A stretch of DNA of 64,000 nt. It comes from Helicobacter pylori (GTDB lineage Bacteria > Campylobacterota > Campylobacteria > Campylobacterales > Helicobacteraceae). Location: contig CP032039.1 of assembly GCA_008032935.1 (NCBI GenBank), positions 1,364,001 through 1,428,000 of the forward strand, written 5' to 3'. This document shows positions 1 through 8,882 of this stretch, in pieces. A program made the translations under genes and the position numbers. The notes below the pieces were generated by a model. The model made no database searches. It saw only the letters and a list, made by a program, of their open reading frames with translations, and was not told the DNA's origin. The stretch's first letter is position 1, and each line of letters starts with the position of its first letter.

Positions 1-1
1 C

Positions 2-394
2 ACGCATGGGGAATACACCAAACGCCTGAAATTAGTGGAATTTCTTATGTTATTAGCCTATGCTGATGGGATTTTGGATAGCAAAGAAAAAGAATTGTTT
101 TTAGATGTGGGGGCGTTTTTGCAGATAGACAATCAAGATTTTAACGATCTTTATGATAATTTTGAACGCTTCAATTCAATAGAAATCCCTATGTCTTTAG
201 AAGAAGCAAAAAATCTTTTTGAAATCCAAACCAATATAACCAAGCAAGATTTAGAGGAAAAAGCCTTGGATTTAAGTGCTCCCTACTACCATAAAATGAA
301 TGACAACAAACGCTACAGCGAACAAGATTTTACCTCTTTGAAAAAGATCGCCCTCGCTTCCCAACTTTTAGAAAATGATTTAAAAGACTCCTAA
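2..394 (+). CDS. TerB-like conserved protein, 5' end outside window
   Basis: The reading frame is open from the window edge, so the true start lies upstream; the GTG at 35 is internal. The visible 131 residues begin with an alpha-helical stretch (LLAYADGILDSKEKELF) typical of the TerB/DjlA N-terminal fold, where an acidic ADG-x-D-x-x-E patch can bind metal. By position it corresponds to HP0466 of strain 26695, a conserved hypothetical gene. The stop is 25 bp before the next gene on the same strand, so the two are probably co-transcribed. Fold assignment is by pattern only; no function is claimed. Confidence 0.7.
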   Translation, partial: THGEYTKRLKLVEFLMLLAYADGILDSKEKELFLDVGAFLQIDNQDFNDLYDNFERFNSIEIPMSLEEAKNLFEIQTNITKQDLEEKALDLSAPYYHKMNDNKRYSEQDFTSLKKIALASQLLENDLKDS

Positions 395-419
395 GGGGTC
401 TTATGAAAAAGGCTATTGA

Positions 420-2315
420 ATGCCCTTTTTAAAAGCCCTAGAATCTTTTGATGCGCCCTTTTTAGAAAAAGAAATTTCAAAGCGTTTTAGGGACAATTTA
501 ATTTTTTTCAAATCCTATCACCCCAATCTGTTTAACGCCCTCAATACGCCTTTTAAAAATTACCAATTGCTTTTTGAAAAAAACCACTTCAATCTCTTAC
601 ACACGCCCACAAACGCTTTAAGCTACCCTAAAAATCAAATGATAGAAATCGCTTTTAACATGGCTTCTAACCCCCTGAATAATCCCAGATGGTCATTAGA
701 CAATAACCGCCTCTCTTTACATTATTTAAAAACTCAAAACAACCACCAACTCCCCCTAACCCTTAAAGCCACGCATGCGATCTCAAACTTTTTAAATAAC
801 CATCAAACGCCTTGCTCTTTAAAGAAATTTTTACCCCCTACCATGATTTATGGCGTTTTAGACGGCTTGTTTTTGGCTATTTTACAGGCTCAAAATTACC
901 GCTTCCATTCGCTTTATTTGTTTGAAGAAAATTTAGATTTATTTAAAATCAGCTGTTATTTTGCGCGTTATGAAGATTTGATTATAAAAGGGGCTAAACT
1001 CTTTATTCAAGGGTTTTTTAACCCCAATGAATTAAAAATGGATTTTTTGAAACGCCCTATCACGCATTCTTTTTTAAAGCTAGAAATCATGCCCTATAAA
1101 AGCGCTTTTAATTCACGCATGCGAGAAAACATTCAAAGCTATTACAAACAAGCTTTAAGGGGTTGGGGGAGTTTTGAAGATGAATTGCTAGGATTAAAAA
1201 ACACGCTTAAAAACTTACCCTTATACCAAACTCTAAAAACCAAACCTAAAAAGATTAACGCCCCCATTTGCGTGGTGGGTAATGGGCCAAGCCTGGATTT
1301 ATTGTTGGATTTTTTAAAAGAAAATGAAGATCATTTCATTATTTTTTCATGCGGAACCGCTTTAAAGCCTTTAAAAACGCATGGCATCAAAGTGGATTTT
1401 CAAATAGAGGTGGAGCGCATAGACTATCTTAAAGAGGTTTTAGAAAAGGCCCCTCTAGAAGACACCCCCTTAATAGGGGCTAACATGCTCAATCCTAACG
1501 CTTTTAATGTGGCCAAAGAAGCGTTAATGTTTATGCGTGGGGGGAGCGCTTGCGCGTATATAAGCCCTTTAAATATAGAATACGCAGCGCCTTTTGTGGG
1601 CAATGCCGGGGTGGCTTTAGCGAGTTTGATGAGCGATGAAATTTATCTGTGTGCTTTAGATTGCGCTTATATCAAAGGGTTTAAAAAGCACGCTCAAAAT
1701 TCCTATTATGAAAATGAAAAAGAAATTGACCCTTCGTCTTTAATCAGCGTAGAGGGTAATTTTAAAGGTTATGAAACTTTTAGCGACTCGCTTTTTTTGC
1801 TCTCTAAAGAAAGGATTGAAGAAGCCCTTAATTATTACCAGCCTAAAAAAGTCTATAATTTAAGTTATGGGGCTAAAATCAAGCATGCCGTTAGCCTCAA
1901 TTATTCTCAAGTAAAATTGAAACATTCCAACAAACAAGAAGCTATCGCTCGCATTAAAAGCATGTTTAGCCCTAAAAGTAACCATGCTAAAGATTTAAAA
2001 AATTTGCAAAAAAATCTGATCAGTTTTAAAGAGGATTTTTTCATGCGTTTAAACACGCCTTGCAAAACCAAGCAAGAAATATTTGAATGGGTGGATAGCT
2101 TGAATGGGTTTTGCCAAACAACAAGCGCTAAAACCCCCACTATAGGCATTTTATTTGAAGGGAGTATCGCTCATATCTTACAAAGCGTATTGATCGTTTC
2201 ATTGCATCTTAACGAAAATGAGCTTACGCATTTTACCAACCACTCTCAAAACACCTTAAAACAATTCCTTAAAAAAGCTTGTTTGTTATTGCAAATGCGA
2301 CTCAAACAACCATGA
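420..2315 (+). CDS. MAF / DUF115 family protein (HP0465-like)
   Basis: This 631-residue cytoplasmic protein has the DUF115/MAF core in its middle: around residue 280 the motif CVVGNGPSLD is followed by IIFSCGTALKPLK and VDFQIEVER. That core resembles the MptE-like nucleotide-binding domain of motility-associated factors, which in Campylobacter and Helicobacter act in flagellin modification with pseudaminic acid. H. pylori has another MAF gene (HP0114) tied to flagellin glycosylation, so this one may be a paralogue with a related or divergent acceptor. The ATG at 420 has an AAAAAGG ribosome site 7 to 8 bases upstream. A nine-codon ORF starting at 403 overlaps the start region and is probably incidental. 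The family assignment is firm; the substrate is unknown. Confidence 0.8.
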   Translation: MPFLKALESFDAPFLEKEISKRFRDNLIFFKSYHPNLFNALNTPFKNYQLLFEKNHFNLLHTPTNALSYPKNQMIEIAFNMASNPLNNPRWSLDNNRLSLHYLKTQNNHQLPLTLKATHAISNFLNNHQTPCSLKKFLPPTMIYGVLDGLFLAILQAQNYRFHSLYLFEENLDLFKISCYFARYEDLIIKGAKLFIQGFFNPNELKMDFLKRPITHSFLKLEIMPYKSAFNSRMRENIQSYYKQALRGWGSFEDELLGLKNTLKNLPLYQTLKTKPKKINAPICVVGNGPSLDLLLDFLKENEDHFIIFSCGTALKPLKTHGIKVDFQIEVERIDYLKEVLEKAPLEDTPLIGANMLNPNAFNVAKEALMFMRGGSACAYISPLNIEYAAPFVGNAGVALASLMSDEIYLCALDCAYIKGFKKHAQNSYYENEKEIDPSSLISVEGNFKGYETFSDSLFLLSKERIEEALNYYQPKKVYNLSYGAKIKHAVSLNYSQVKLKHSNKQEAIARIKSMFSPKSNHAKDLKNLQKNLISFKEDFFMRLNTPCKTKQEIFEWVDSLNGFCQTTSAKTPTIGILFEGSIAHILQSVLIVSLHLNENELTHFTNHSQNTLKQFLKKACLLLQMRLKQP

Positions 2316-2362
2316 TTTTTATTTTTACATTATAATAACAACCAACAATCAAAGGGGTGCTC

Positions 2363-4942
2363 ATGCCACACAATGAAATCACAAGGGTTCAAGTCCCTGC
2401 CTTAATGCATTTAGCCAAGTTGGGCTATGATTTTATCCCCACCAATTCTAAGCCTAACCTAGACACGGCCACTAATATCTTAACAGATAGTTTCACTCAA
2501 GCGTTTGAGCGATTAAACCCCACTAAAAACGCACAAGATTCGCTTACTGAAATGAAAAAACGCTTGAATTATAATGATTTAGGCAAAAGCTTTTATGAAT
2601 ACTTGCTCAAAAGCGAGAATCAAATCATAGACTTTGATAACCCTAACAACAATCTTTGTGAAATGATGGCTGAATTACCCTATAAATCCTTTAGGCCTGA
2701 CACCACCCTTTTTATCAATGGCTTGCCTTTGGTGAATATAGAAGTTAAACAGCCTTACGCCGGACAAGGCATTAAAGAAGAAAGAGATCGCCACATCAAA
2801 CGCTATGAAAACCCTGAAAACAAGATTTTTTATAACCTTGCACAAATTTGGCTCTTTAGCGATAACTTGCCCTATGATGGAAACAACCCCGATCAAGGCG
2901 CGTTTTATAGCGCTTCTTATTCGCCCATTTTCCAACGCTTTGTTGAAGCTGATAAGCTAGATATTACCCCCCCCCCCCGAAAAAATGATCAAAATGATCA
3001 AAACCATCAATCGCTTGAAGAAATTCAAAAAAGCGTCTTAAACGAATTTAACCTTAAAAACACCGACTGCCCAAAAAGCCCTAAAGACACCCCCACAAAC
3101 GCCCTTTTAACTTCGTTTTGCTCCCCAAAAAGGCTTTGCTTTATCTTAAAATACGGCATCAGTTTCTTAAAAGAAAAATCAGAGTTTAAAAAACACATTT
3201 GGCGTTATGCGCAGATGTTTGCGAGCTTGAATGTTTTAAAAGAATTGCAAAAGCATTATCAAAATAACCCCAAAGACCCCCTAAAAGGCATCATTTGGCA
3301 CACGCAAGGCAGCGGTAAAACCGCCTTAACCTATCATTTAACCAAACTCATAAAAGACTTTTTTAGCCCGCTAGGGAAAAAGACTAAATTTTATTTTATT
3401 GTGGATAGGTTGGATTTATTAGAGCAAGCCAAAAACGAGTTTTTAAAAAGAGGCCTTCAAGCGCATGAGGCAGAAAATAAAGAGGATTTGAGCCAAAAAT
3501 TAAAAAACTCTAGCGTGTTTGAAAACCCTCAAGGGAATGATGAAATCATCGTTGTGAATATCCAAAAATTCAAAGCCCCCAATGAAGACTCTTCTGATAG
3601 CGCTCATAAAGAAATTATTTCTAAAACAGACTTGCAAAAATCCATTCAAAACAGCCACGATTTACAAAGGGTGTTTATCATAGATGAAGCCCACAGGAGC
3701 TACGATCCTAAAGGTTGTTTTTATGCTAATTTGATAGAATGCGACAAAACAGCGATTAAAATCGCCCTCACAGGCACGCCCCTATTAGAAGACAACGCGC
3801 AAGATAAAGCCACTAAAAAAACTTTTGGCAACTACTTGCACACCTATTCTTACACAGAATCCATTAAAGACAGACACACCCTAACACTCCAGTTAGAAAC
3901 CATTGAAACAAGCTACAAAGAAAAACTACAAGAAATCTATCGCCTTTTACAAGAAAGCATCACTATTGAAGATGTAGAGGTTAAAAAAGAAACGATTTTT
4001 AATCATGAAAGATACATTAAAGAAATGCTCTTTTATATCATCAGAGATTTATTGAATTTTAGGCGTGTAAATAATGATGAAAATTTAAAGGCTATGGTGG
4101 TTTGTTTTTCAAGCGCACAAGCCAAATTAGCCAATTTGCTTTTTAATGAAGTCCAAGAAAAAGTCTTACAAGAAAACCCTAACCTGAAAATTTTAAAAAA
4201 ACTCCAATCCAGCCTGATTTTGCATGACGAACGAGAAGTCAAAGAAAAGATTTATTCTTTTAAACATAAAGATACGGATATAGTCTTTGTGTTTAACATG
4301 CTTTTAACCGGCTTTGATTTACCCAATCTCAAACGCCTTTGTATCCACAGAGAGTTAAAAGATCACAATTTGCTCCAAGCCCTAGCCAGAGTGAATCGCT
4401 CCTATAACAACATGTCTTTTGGCTACCTTATAGATTTTGTAGGCATTAAAGAAAATTACGACAAAACGACTGATGATTACTTGGAAGAATTAAACCAATT
4501 CAATCAAAGCGATTCTAATATCAAAGATAATCTCAAAGACATGTTTGCGGATCGTGAGACTTTAGAAAAAGACATTAAAAACGCCTATGATGATCTTTTT
4601 AATTACCCCATTGATGATATAGAGGCCATGACTAGCGCCATTGTCAGTATGAGTGCAATGAACGAGCTTTTAAAAGTCTCACGTGCCATTAACACGCTTA
4701 AAATAAACTACAATTTAATCCGCACTTCTAATGATAAAAAAATCCTTTCCTTAAAAGAAAAAATTGATATTGAAAAGATCAGCAAAATCTCTTCAATGCT
4801 TCATCAAAAAGCCAAACACCTCCATGCGTTAAAAAATATCAATGAGCCTAAAAACCCAAACGATTTAATCGTTTTAGAAGACCTCATCGCTCTTTTAGAC
4901 TTTAAAATAGAGTTTAAGGAAAGCAAAGAATGTAAGTTTTAA
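2363..4942 (+). CDS. hsdR: Type I restriction subunit HsdR, C-terminally truncated
   Basis: HsdR is the nuclease and DNA-translocase subunit of a type I restriction system. The N-terminal nuclease motif is intact (RPDTTLFING, then NIEVKQ near residue 130). It is followed by helicase motifs: Walker A WHTQGSGKT near residue 310, DEAHRSYD near 445, TGTP, and the late motifs DIVFVFNMLLTGFD and QALARVNRSY. The ATG at 2363 has AAAGGGG five bases upstream; a GTG at 2357 is in frame but overlaps that site. At 859 residues it is shorter than the roughly 1,000-residue family norm. It ends Glu-Cys-Lys-Phe where AAGAATG (4926-4932) marks the left end of the inserted element, so the C-terminal part that contacts HsdM is lost. 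A poly-C tract lies inside the gene. By neighbourhood it is HP0464. Confidence 0.88.
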   Translation: MPHNEITRVQVPALMHLAKLGYDFIPTNSKPNLDTATNILTDSFTQAFERLNPTKNAQDSLTEMKKRLNYNDLGKSFYEYLLKSENQIIDFDNPNNNLCEMMAELPYKSFRPDTTLFINGLPLVNIEVKQPYAGQGIKEERDRHIKRYENPENKIFYNLAQIWLFSDNLPYDGNNPDQGAFYSASYSPIFQRFVEADKLDITPPPRKNDQNDQNHQSLEEIQKSVLNEFNLKNTDCPKSPKDTPTNALLTSFCSPKRLCFILKYGISFLKEKSEFKKHIWRYAQMFASLNVLKELQKHYQNNPKDPLKGIIWHTQGSGKTALTYHLTKLIKDFFSPLGKKTKFYFIVDRLDLLEQAKNEFLKRGLQAHEAENKEDLSQKLKNSSVFENPQGNDEIIVVNIQKFKAPNEDSSDSAHKEIISKTDLQKSIQNSHDLQRVFIIDEAHRSYDPKGCFYANLIECDKTAIKIALTGTPLLEDNAQDKATKKTFGNYLHTYSYTESIKDRHTLTLQLETIETSYKEKLQEIYRLLQESITIEDVEVKKETIFNHERYIKEMLFYIIRDLLNFRRVNNDENLKAMVVCFSSAQAKLANLLFNEVQEKVLQENPNLKILKKLQSSLILHDEREVKEKIYSFKHKDTDIVFVFNMLLTGFDLPNLKRLCIHRELKDHNLLQALARVNRSYNNMSFGYLIDFVGIKENYDKTTDDYLEELNQFNQSDSNIKDNLKDMFADRETLEKDIKNAYDDLFNYPIDDIEAMTSAIVSMSAMNELLKVSRAINTLKINYNLIRTSNDKKILSLKEKIDIEKISKISSMLHQKAKHLHALKNINEPKNPNDLIVLEDLIALLDFKIEFKESKECKF
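2967..2978 (+). repeat. Poly-C tract (C12) within hsdR
   Basis: Twelve consecutive C residues encode the end of a Thr codon, three Pro codons and the start of an Arg codon. At this length the reading frame is open. Homopolymeric C tracts of this size are classical slipped-strand phase-variation switches in H. pylori, and the HP0464 hsdR gene is a recognised example. Here the switch reads ON, although the protein is truncated further downstream. Confidence 0.9.
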
Positions 4943-5050
4943 GTGTTCTCTAAGTTTCAATCTAAGTCAATTAAAAAATCATTGAAAATGTAGCATAAAT
5001 TTTTTAAACAAAAGCTTAAAGAATAATTTCATTCCTTTAATATTGATGTG

Positions 5051-5470
5051 AGTTCTTATGAAATGGGCTGGTAGTTCTTATATGAGTTGCTAGTAAGTTT
5101 TAATGGTGTTTTGCTCCTAGTTCTTAATCATACAAGCAACCTAGTTCATATCATTAGAGCAGATAAGTTCTTAATCTATTTTCCCCTTAGTTCTTTGCTT
5201 AATGTGAGCTATTAGGTTCTAACTTGTGGCTTTTAGTTTTTATCGTGTAGCCCTTAGTTCCCTAATTGTTGCTTACAAGTTCTTACTACTTGCTTGTCAG
5301 TTCATAGCATTTAGCTTGCAAGTTCTTATTGGTAGGCTGTAAGTTCTTTTGCTTGTGCTATAAAGTTTTCATTCTATAGGCTACTAAGTTCTTACCATAT
5401 GGCTATCTAGTTCTTAATGTTTTGACTACAAGTTCTTTCAATAAAAATCTCTAAGTTTTTATAGCGTTTC
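5051..5470 (+). repeat. Iteron-like array, 19 copies, 22-23 bp period
   Basis: Nineteen tandem degenerate units begin with AGTTCTTA or close variants. They start at 5051, 5073, 5096, 5119, 5143, 5166, 5189, 5215, 5235, 5256, 5278, 5299, 5321, 5342, 5364, 5387, 5409, 5431 and 5454. Spacing is 20 to 26 bp, mostly 21 to 23, or two helical turns. Most units carry a GCT about 15 to 16 bases after their start, just before the next unit. All copies have the same orientation and the DNA between them differs, unlike simple duplication. Such phased direct repeats are typical binding arrays for plasmid initiators, partition proteins or relaxosome proteins. No rep gene is present nearby. Confidence 0.9.
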
Positions 5471-5657
5471 TAACAATCCCTTGCCTAAAAAATTGAGTAA
5501 TGGGGTTAAAGCTTTTGAATGAAATTTTTCTCTCTTACTAGATTAAAAATTTAATTCATCTATCAAAGCACTTTTTAAAAACTTTTTAGGCAAAAAGTTA
5601 GCAAAAACCCTTATTTTTTAAAAATCTAGCTCCAAGTCCCTTGAATATGAAGTTTTA

Positions 5658-5691
5658 ACCATATGTGTACGCACACATGGTGTTATCCTGC
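5658..5691 (+). other. oriT: Probable oriT nick region
   Basis: The sequence TATCCTG (5684-5690) followed by C matches the nick consensus of RP4 TraI and VirD2-type relaxases (YATCCTG|Y), predicting cleavage between 5690 and 5691. Immediately upstream lies a hairpin, ATGTGT (5663-5668), a four-base loop, and ACACAT (5673-5678), as expected for the relaxase-binding arm of an oriT. It lies 220 bp before the relaxase start on the same strand and just after the iteron array. This is inferred from motif and context. Confidence 0.72.
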
Positions 5692-5712
5692 ACCTTTTTG
5701 ATTTAGTTCTAA

Positions 5713-5748
5713 TTTCAATTCTTTGTGCTATGCTACAAAGAATTGAAA
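5713..5748 (+). repeat. Perfect 14-bp inverted repeat next to oriT
   Basis: The arm TTTCAATTCTTTGT (5713-5726) is repeated as a perfect inverted copy at 5735-5748 with an 8-base loop. An outer inverted pair, TTTTGATTT (5696-5704) and AAATCAAAA (5763-5771), encloses it, giving a nested cruciform-capable structure between the predicted nick site and the relaxase gene. No T-run follows, so a simple terminator is less likely than a protein-binding site or relaxosome structure. Confidence 0.85.
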
Positions 5749-5910
5749 AATCGCTAGATTTAAAATCAAAAGTCTAGCTCTTAAATTAGCGTTAGCTTGA
5801 ATAAAATTTGGGCGTTTTAAATGCCTTGTTAGTAAGGGAAAGAAGTTTAGCTTGAAAGTGTGCGAATTAGATAAAAATTTAGCAATATTGTTAAGTCTTA
5901 AAGGGTTTGT

Positions 5911-7944
5911 ATGCTAGATAGGGCTATATTAGATACTAAGCTAGATAGTCGCCCTATGGACTTATCTTTCTTAGATGATATTTTAAAGCATATGCAAAAG
6001 CCTAGATTTAGTGATAGCGATAAAGTAGATAAAAGATTGCTCATTAAGTTCAATCAATTTAACCCTAACTCAAAGTTTATTAAATCTAATCTAGTTGGCA
6101 CAAAAACAGCTAGTCCTGTGCTTATTAAAAACATAGGGCAAATGAAACGCTCCCACTTAGAAAATGCCCTAAATTATGCTTTAGAAAATAGCGAAACAGC
6201 TTACAATGAAATGTTTTTAGAATGCGATAAGCAATTCATCTTAGAGAGTTGGCTCAATGACTTTGATTTGACTAAAGATTATAACGAGACTATGCACTTA
6301 GTTTTTTCTATCAAAGATAAGCCAGATGAAGAGACAATGCAAGGGCTTTTACATTCTACTTGGGAGAGCTTAAAAATAAGATTGCCTGAATACAAGTTTG
6401 CCCTTGTGCCACACGCTCATCAAGACCATGCCCATATCCATTGTTTTATCAATAAGACTAATCAGCTCACACGAAGAAGACTGCGTTTTAAGGGGCATGA
6501 AGATTGTAAAGAATTTTTTAATGAATTAAGAAGTGAGTTTGCTTATAGGTTGAATGACCACTTATTGAGCGAAGAATACTTGTATGTCAATGAGCCAAAA
6601 CTTAAAGAGCTAGACAATATCAAACAACAATTACAAGACTTGGAAAAAGAAGAAAAAGCCTTAGAACAAATCAAATCCCCACAAGATGAGTGGGACTTAA
6701 ACAAGGCTTTACAAAGCGAGTATTTACAAGAACTCAAAAATAAAAACAAAGCAAAAGCCCTAGACATTCAAAATAACCACAGCACCCCTTTAAAACAAAA
6801 GATTTCTGAATTTAAAATCGCTCTGTTTAATCACAAAGACACAAGCGATGATGAAAAAGAACAGCTAGATATTGACAGGATAGATAAGAGAAAACCAGTA
6901 AGCGAACACTTAAAAAACACTAACAAACACGAGCTATACGAACTCTTAGGCTTTTATCAAAAAGAATTAGATAAAAAACAAAACCATTCAGCCTTTAAGA
7001 ATTTTGCTATTCTCAATGGTTTAGACAGAGACTTTGAAAGAGAGACTAAGGGCTATTCTGTTTTAAAGAAAAAAGAAATGCTTTTAAATAAGCTTGAACA
7101 CCTAGACAAACGCCTTTTAGATAAAAACTCACACTTACTATTAGCCCAGCTAAGAAATGAAGTTAAAACCAAGCAAAACACCCAATACAACACTCTAACT
7201 AATCCTATTCTTTTAGCCAAAGCCTTAGAACTTTCTAAAGATAAACGCCCCACTCTCAAAACTTTTAAAAACGCTTATTTTAGTGCTAGAAAATATCAAT
7301 TCATGCTAGAGAGCTTTAAAACTAAGCAAAATGACCCCACTTACAAGCTTAATGATAACACTTATGAGCTAGTGAGTAAGCAACTACAAGACTATCAAAA
7401 CACCATGCTTTTATTAGCCAAAGAGAGATTACTTTTTTTAGAACAAGATTTAAAACAAAAAGAAGAAGAGTTTGAAAGAGCCAAAGAACATTATGTGAAA
7501 TCTTCAAAACATTATAGAGAAACTTCATTGTCTCCAAAAGAAAAACAAGGCTTTCTCAAACAAATTAAACAATTTTCTAAAATTTCTAGGGATATTCTCT
7601 ATACTTGTAATGAAATCATAGGAGCTAATAGGTTTTTAACCCACTATGACAACCTAAACCTTGAAAAAGTTCTAGAACACGCTAAAGATACTAAGCTAGA
7701 GCAAAAAGAAATTCAAGCTATCACAAAAGAGCCTAATAACGATGAGCCTTGGATTGAGTTTGGTAAAAAAGAACAAGCTAGAGCTAAAGCACACTATCAA
7801 GCTATGCTAGAAAAAGAAAAAGCTAAAGAATTAGCCAAACAACAAGCTAACACCTTGCACTCTAATGAGCTTGATGATGACCCTAAAGCTCATGCTGGAT
7901 TAAAACAAAATGACAACACAAACTTTAAAGGGCGTAATAGATAA
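5911..7944 (+). CDS. MobP/VirD2-type relaxase
   Basis: This DNA relaxase should nick one strand at oriT and pilot it into a recipient. The N-terminal 210 residues carry the three-histidine motif H170-Q-D172-H-A-H175-I-H177 (HxDxxHxH) near the end of the relaxase domain. A conserved-looking segment with Tyr89 may hold the nicking tyrosine, though that residue is not certain. From about residue 225 the protein is a long Lys/Glu-rich coiled-coil with no recognisable primase or helicase. At 677 residues it fits the VirD2-like relaxases of H. pylori TnPZ elements. The ATG at 5911 follows AAAGGG by five bases. A hairpin terminator sits just after the stop. No coupling protein or secretion genes lie nearby, so transfer would need those of a co-resident element. 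Confidence 0.88.
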   Translation: MLDRAILDTKLDSRPMDLSFLDDILKHMQKPRFSDSDKVDKRLLIKFNQFNPNSKFIKSNLVGTKTASPVLIKNIGQMKRSHLENALNYALENSETAYNEMFLECDKQFILESWLNDFDLTKDYNETMHLVFSIKDKPDEETMQGLLHSTWESLKIRLPEYKFALVPHAHQDHAHIHCFINKTNQLTRRRLRFKGHEDCKEFFNELRSEFAYRLNDHLLSEEYLYVNEPKLKELDNIKQQLQDLEKEEKALEQIKSPQDEWDLNKALQSEYLQELKNKNKAKALDIQNNHSTPLKQKISEFKIALFNHKDTSDDEKEQLDIDRIDKRKPVSEHLKNTNKHELYELLGFYQKELDKKQNHSAFKNFAILNGLDRDFERETKGYSVLKKKEMLLNKLEHLDKRLLDKNSHLLLAQLRNEVKTKQNTQYNTLTNPILLAKALELSKDKRPTLKTFKNAYFSARKYQFMLESFKTKQNDPTYKLNDNTYELVSKQLQDYQNTMLLLAKERLLFLEQDLKQKEEEFERAKEHYVKSSKHYRETSLSPKEKQGFLKQIKQFSKISRDILYTCNEIIGANRFLTHYDNLNLEKVLEHAKDTKLEQKEIQAITKEPNNDEPWIEFGKKEQARAKAHYQAMLEKEKAKELAKQQANTLHSNELDDDPKAHAGLKQNDNTNFKGRNR

Positions 7945-7981
7945 TGCTCTCAAGCGATGATTGCCTTTAATGTTCTTAATA

Positions 7982-8016
7982 AAGAATATACCCTTTGATT
8001 AAAGGGGTTTATTCTT
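7982..8016 (+). terminator. Rho-independent terminator after relaxase
   Basis: An extended hairpin pairs AAGAATATACCCTTT (7982-7996) with AAAGGGGTTTATTCTT (8001-8016) across the loop GATT, with one bulge, followed by GTTCTTTT. It starts 37 bp after the relaxase stop and closes that transcript. Confidence 0.7.
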
Positions 8017-8694
8017 GTTCTTTTCACAAATTAGCTTATTTAAACAGATATACAAATAAAGCACTCTAAAATGCCCCACAATCAAAATAAAGCCATAAGA
8101 TAAGACAAACTATTAACCTAAAAACAAAAACGCTTTAAAACGCCTTGTAGAGCTTAAATTTTTCTTAAGTAGCACGCAAAAATTTAAAACCTTAAAATTT
8201 TCTTAAACATAATCATAAAGCAAGTTTAAACCTAACCCTTGAACCTACTATCAAATCAAACTTAACTCTTTTAATACTAAGAGCTAGAAACAAACCTTAA
8301 CCCTACACACTCTAAACAAAAACCTTTCTAATCCTAAATGCTAATGAGACAAACCGCTTACAACCTAACTTAAATAACATAAGCCTTGACTAATCATTCC
8401 TCCCACAACTAACATGTCATTGATAGGTAATTCCTATTTTTCTTTTATTTTGATTTTGTTCTTATTTTTACTAATAAAAGAAATTAAAAACTTTCCTTAA
8501 ACTAAACCTAGCCACAACTAACCTTATGGCTCTTTCAGTCAGTTTGTCTCTTTTAATCAAAAGTTCTTTTTTTTTGATTTTTCTTTTTTTCCTTTAGCAA
8601 GTTCCTAGTTGTCTAATTTAATCAAGTTTTTTAAAAAAAAGAAATCCCCCTCATGACATGATATTTACTAATAACATGTTTACTCAATAGGTTA

Positions 8695-8720
8695 GGAAAG
8701 AAAGGTAAACCTTTCTTTCC
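8695..8720 (+). repeat. Perfect 12-bp inverted repeat
   Basis: GGAAAGAAAGGT (8695-8706) and its exact reverse complement (8709-8720) are separated by only AA. CCTTAATATTTTTAT follows, so it could work as a terminator, but no gene ends nearby. A protein-binding site is the alternative. Confidence 0.85.
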
Positions 8721-8741
8721 CTTAATATTTTTATAACTATA

Positions 8742-8757
8742 CGGAACTTAAGTTCCG
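8742..8757 (+). repeat. 16-bp palindrome with GCGGAA half-sites
   Basis: CGGAACTTAAGTTCCG is a perfect 16-bp palindrome. Its half-site recurs as AGCGGAACTT (8941-8950) and GGCGGAATTT (8971-8980), all within 360 bp upstream of xerT. This looks like an operator set for a dimeric DNA-binding protein, possibly XerT or an unseen regulator. Confidence 0.75.
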
Positions 8758-8861
8758 CTTTCATATCTAATACCCATAAACACGCACTTCTTAACCTTAA
8801 AAAGCGCTTAAAGCTTACTTTCAAAAACTATTTAATCGTTGATAAATTCAATTTTTGTATT

Positions 8862-8882
8862 TAGTGAGTAATGCAAATAACT
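8862..8882 (+). other. Candidate Xer recombination core, copy 1
   Basis: TAGTGAGTAAT (8862-8872), two bases, then AAATAACTA. The same layout occurs at 12410-12431, so the two sites flank xerT and the Abi module in direct orientation. An 11-bp arm plus a short centre is the usual plan of Xer core sites. No experimental site for XerT is known to me, so this is a hypothesis. Confidence 0.4.

Noticed and set aside
403-432. Nine-codon ORF before the MAF gene
   Set aside because: It overlaps the start region of the large gene without independent evidence; probably chance.
5051-5470. Regular repeats as a CRISPR array
   Set aside because: The conserved part is only about 8 bases with a 22-23 bp period and degenerate copies. 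CRISPR repeats are longer and near identical, and no cas genes are present.
5481-5593. Inverted pair TTGCCTAAAAA (5481-5491) and TTTTTAGGCAA (5583-5593)
   Set aside because: An 11-bp match with a 91-base gap in A+T-rich DNA is weak; noted but not called as a structure.
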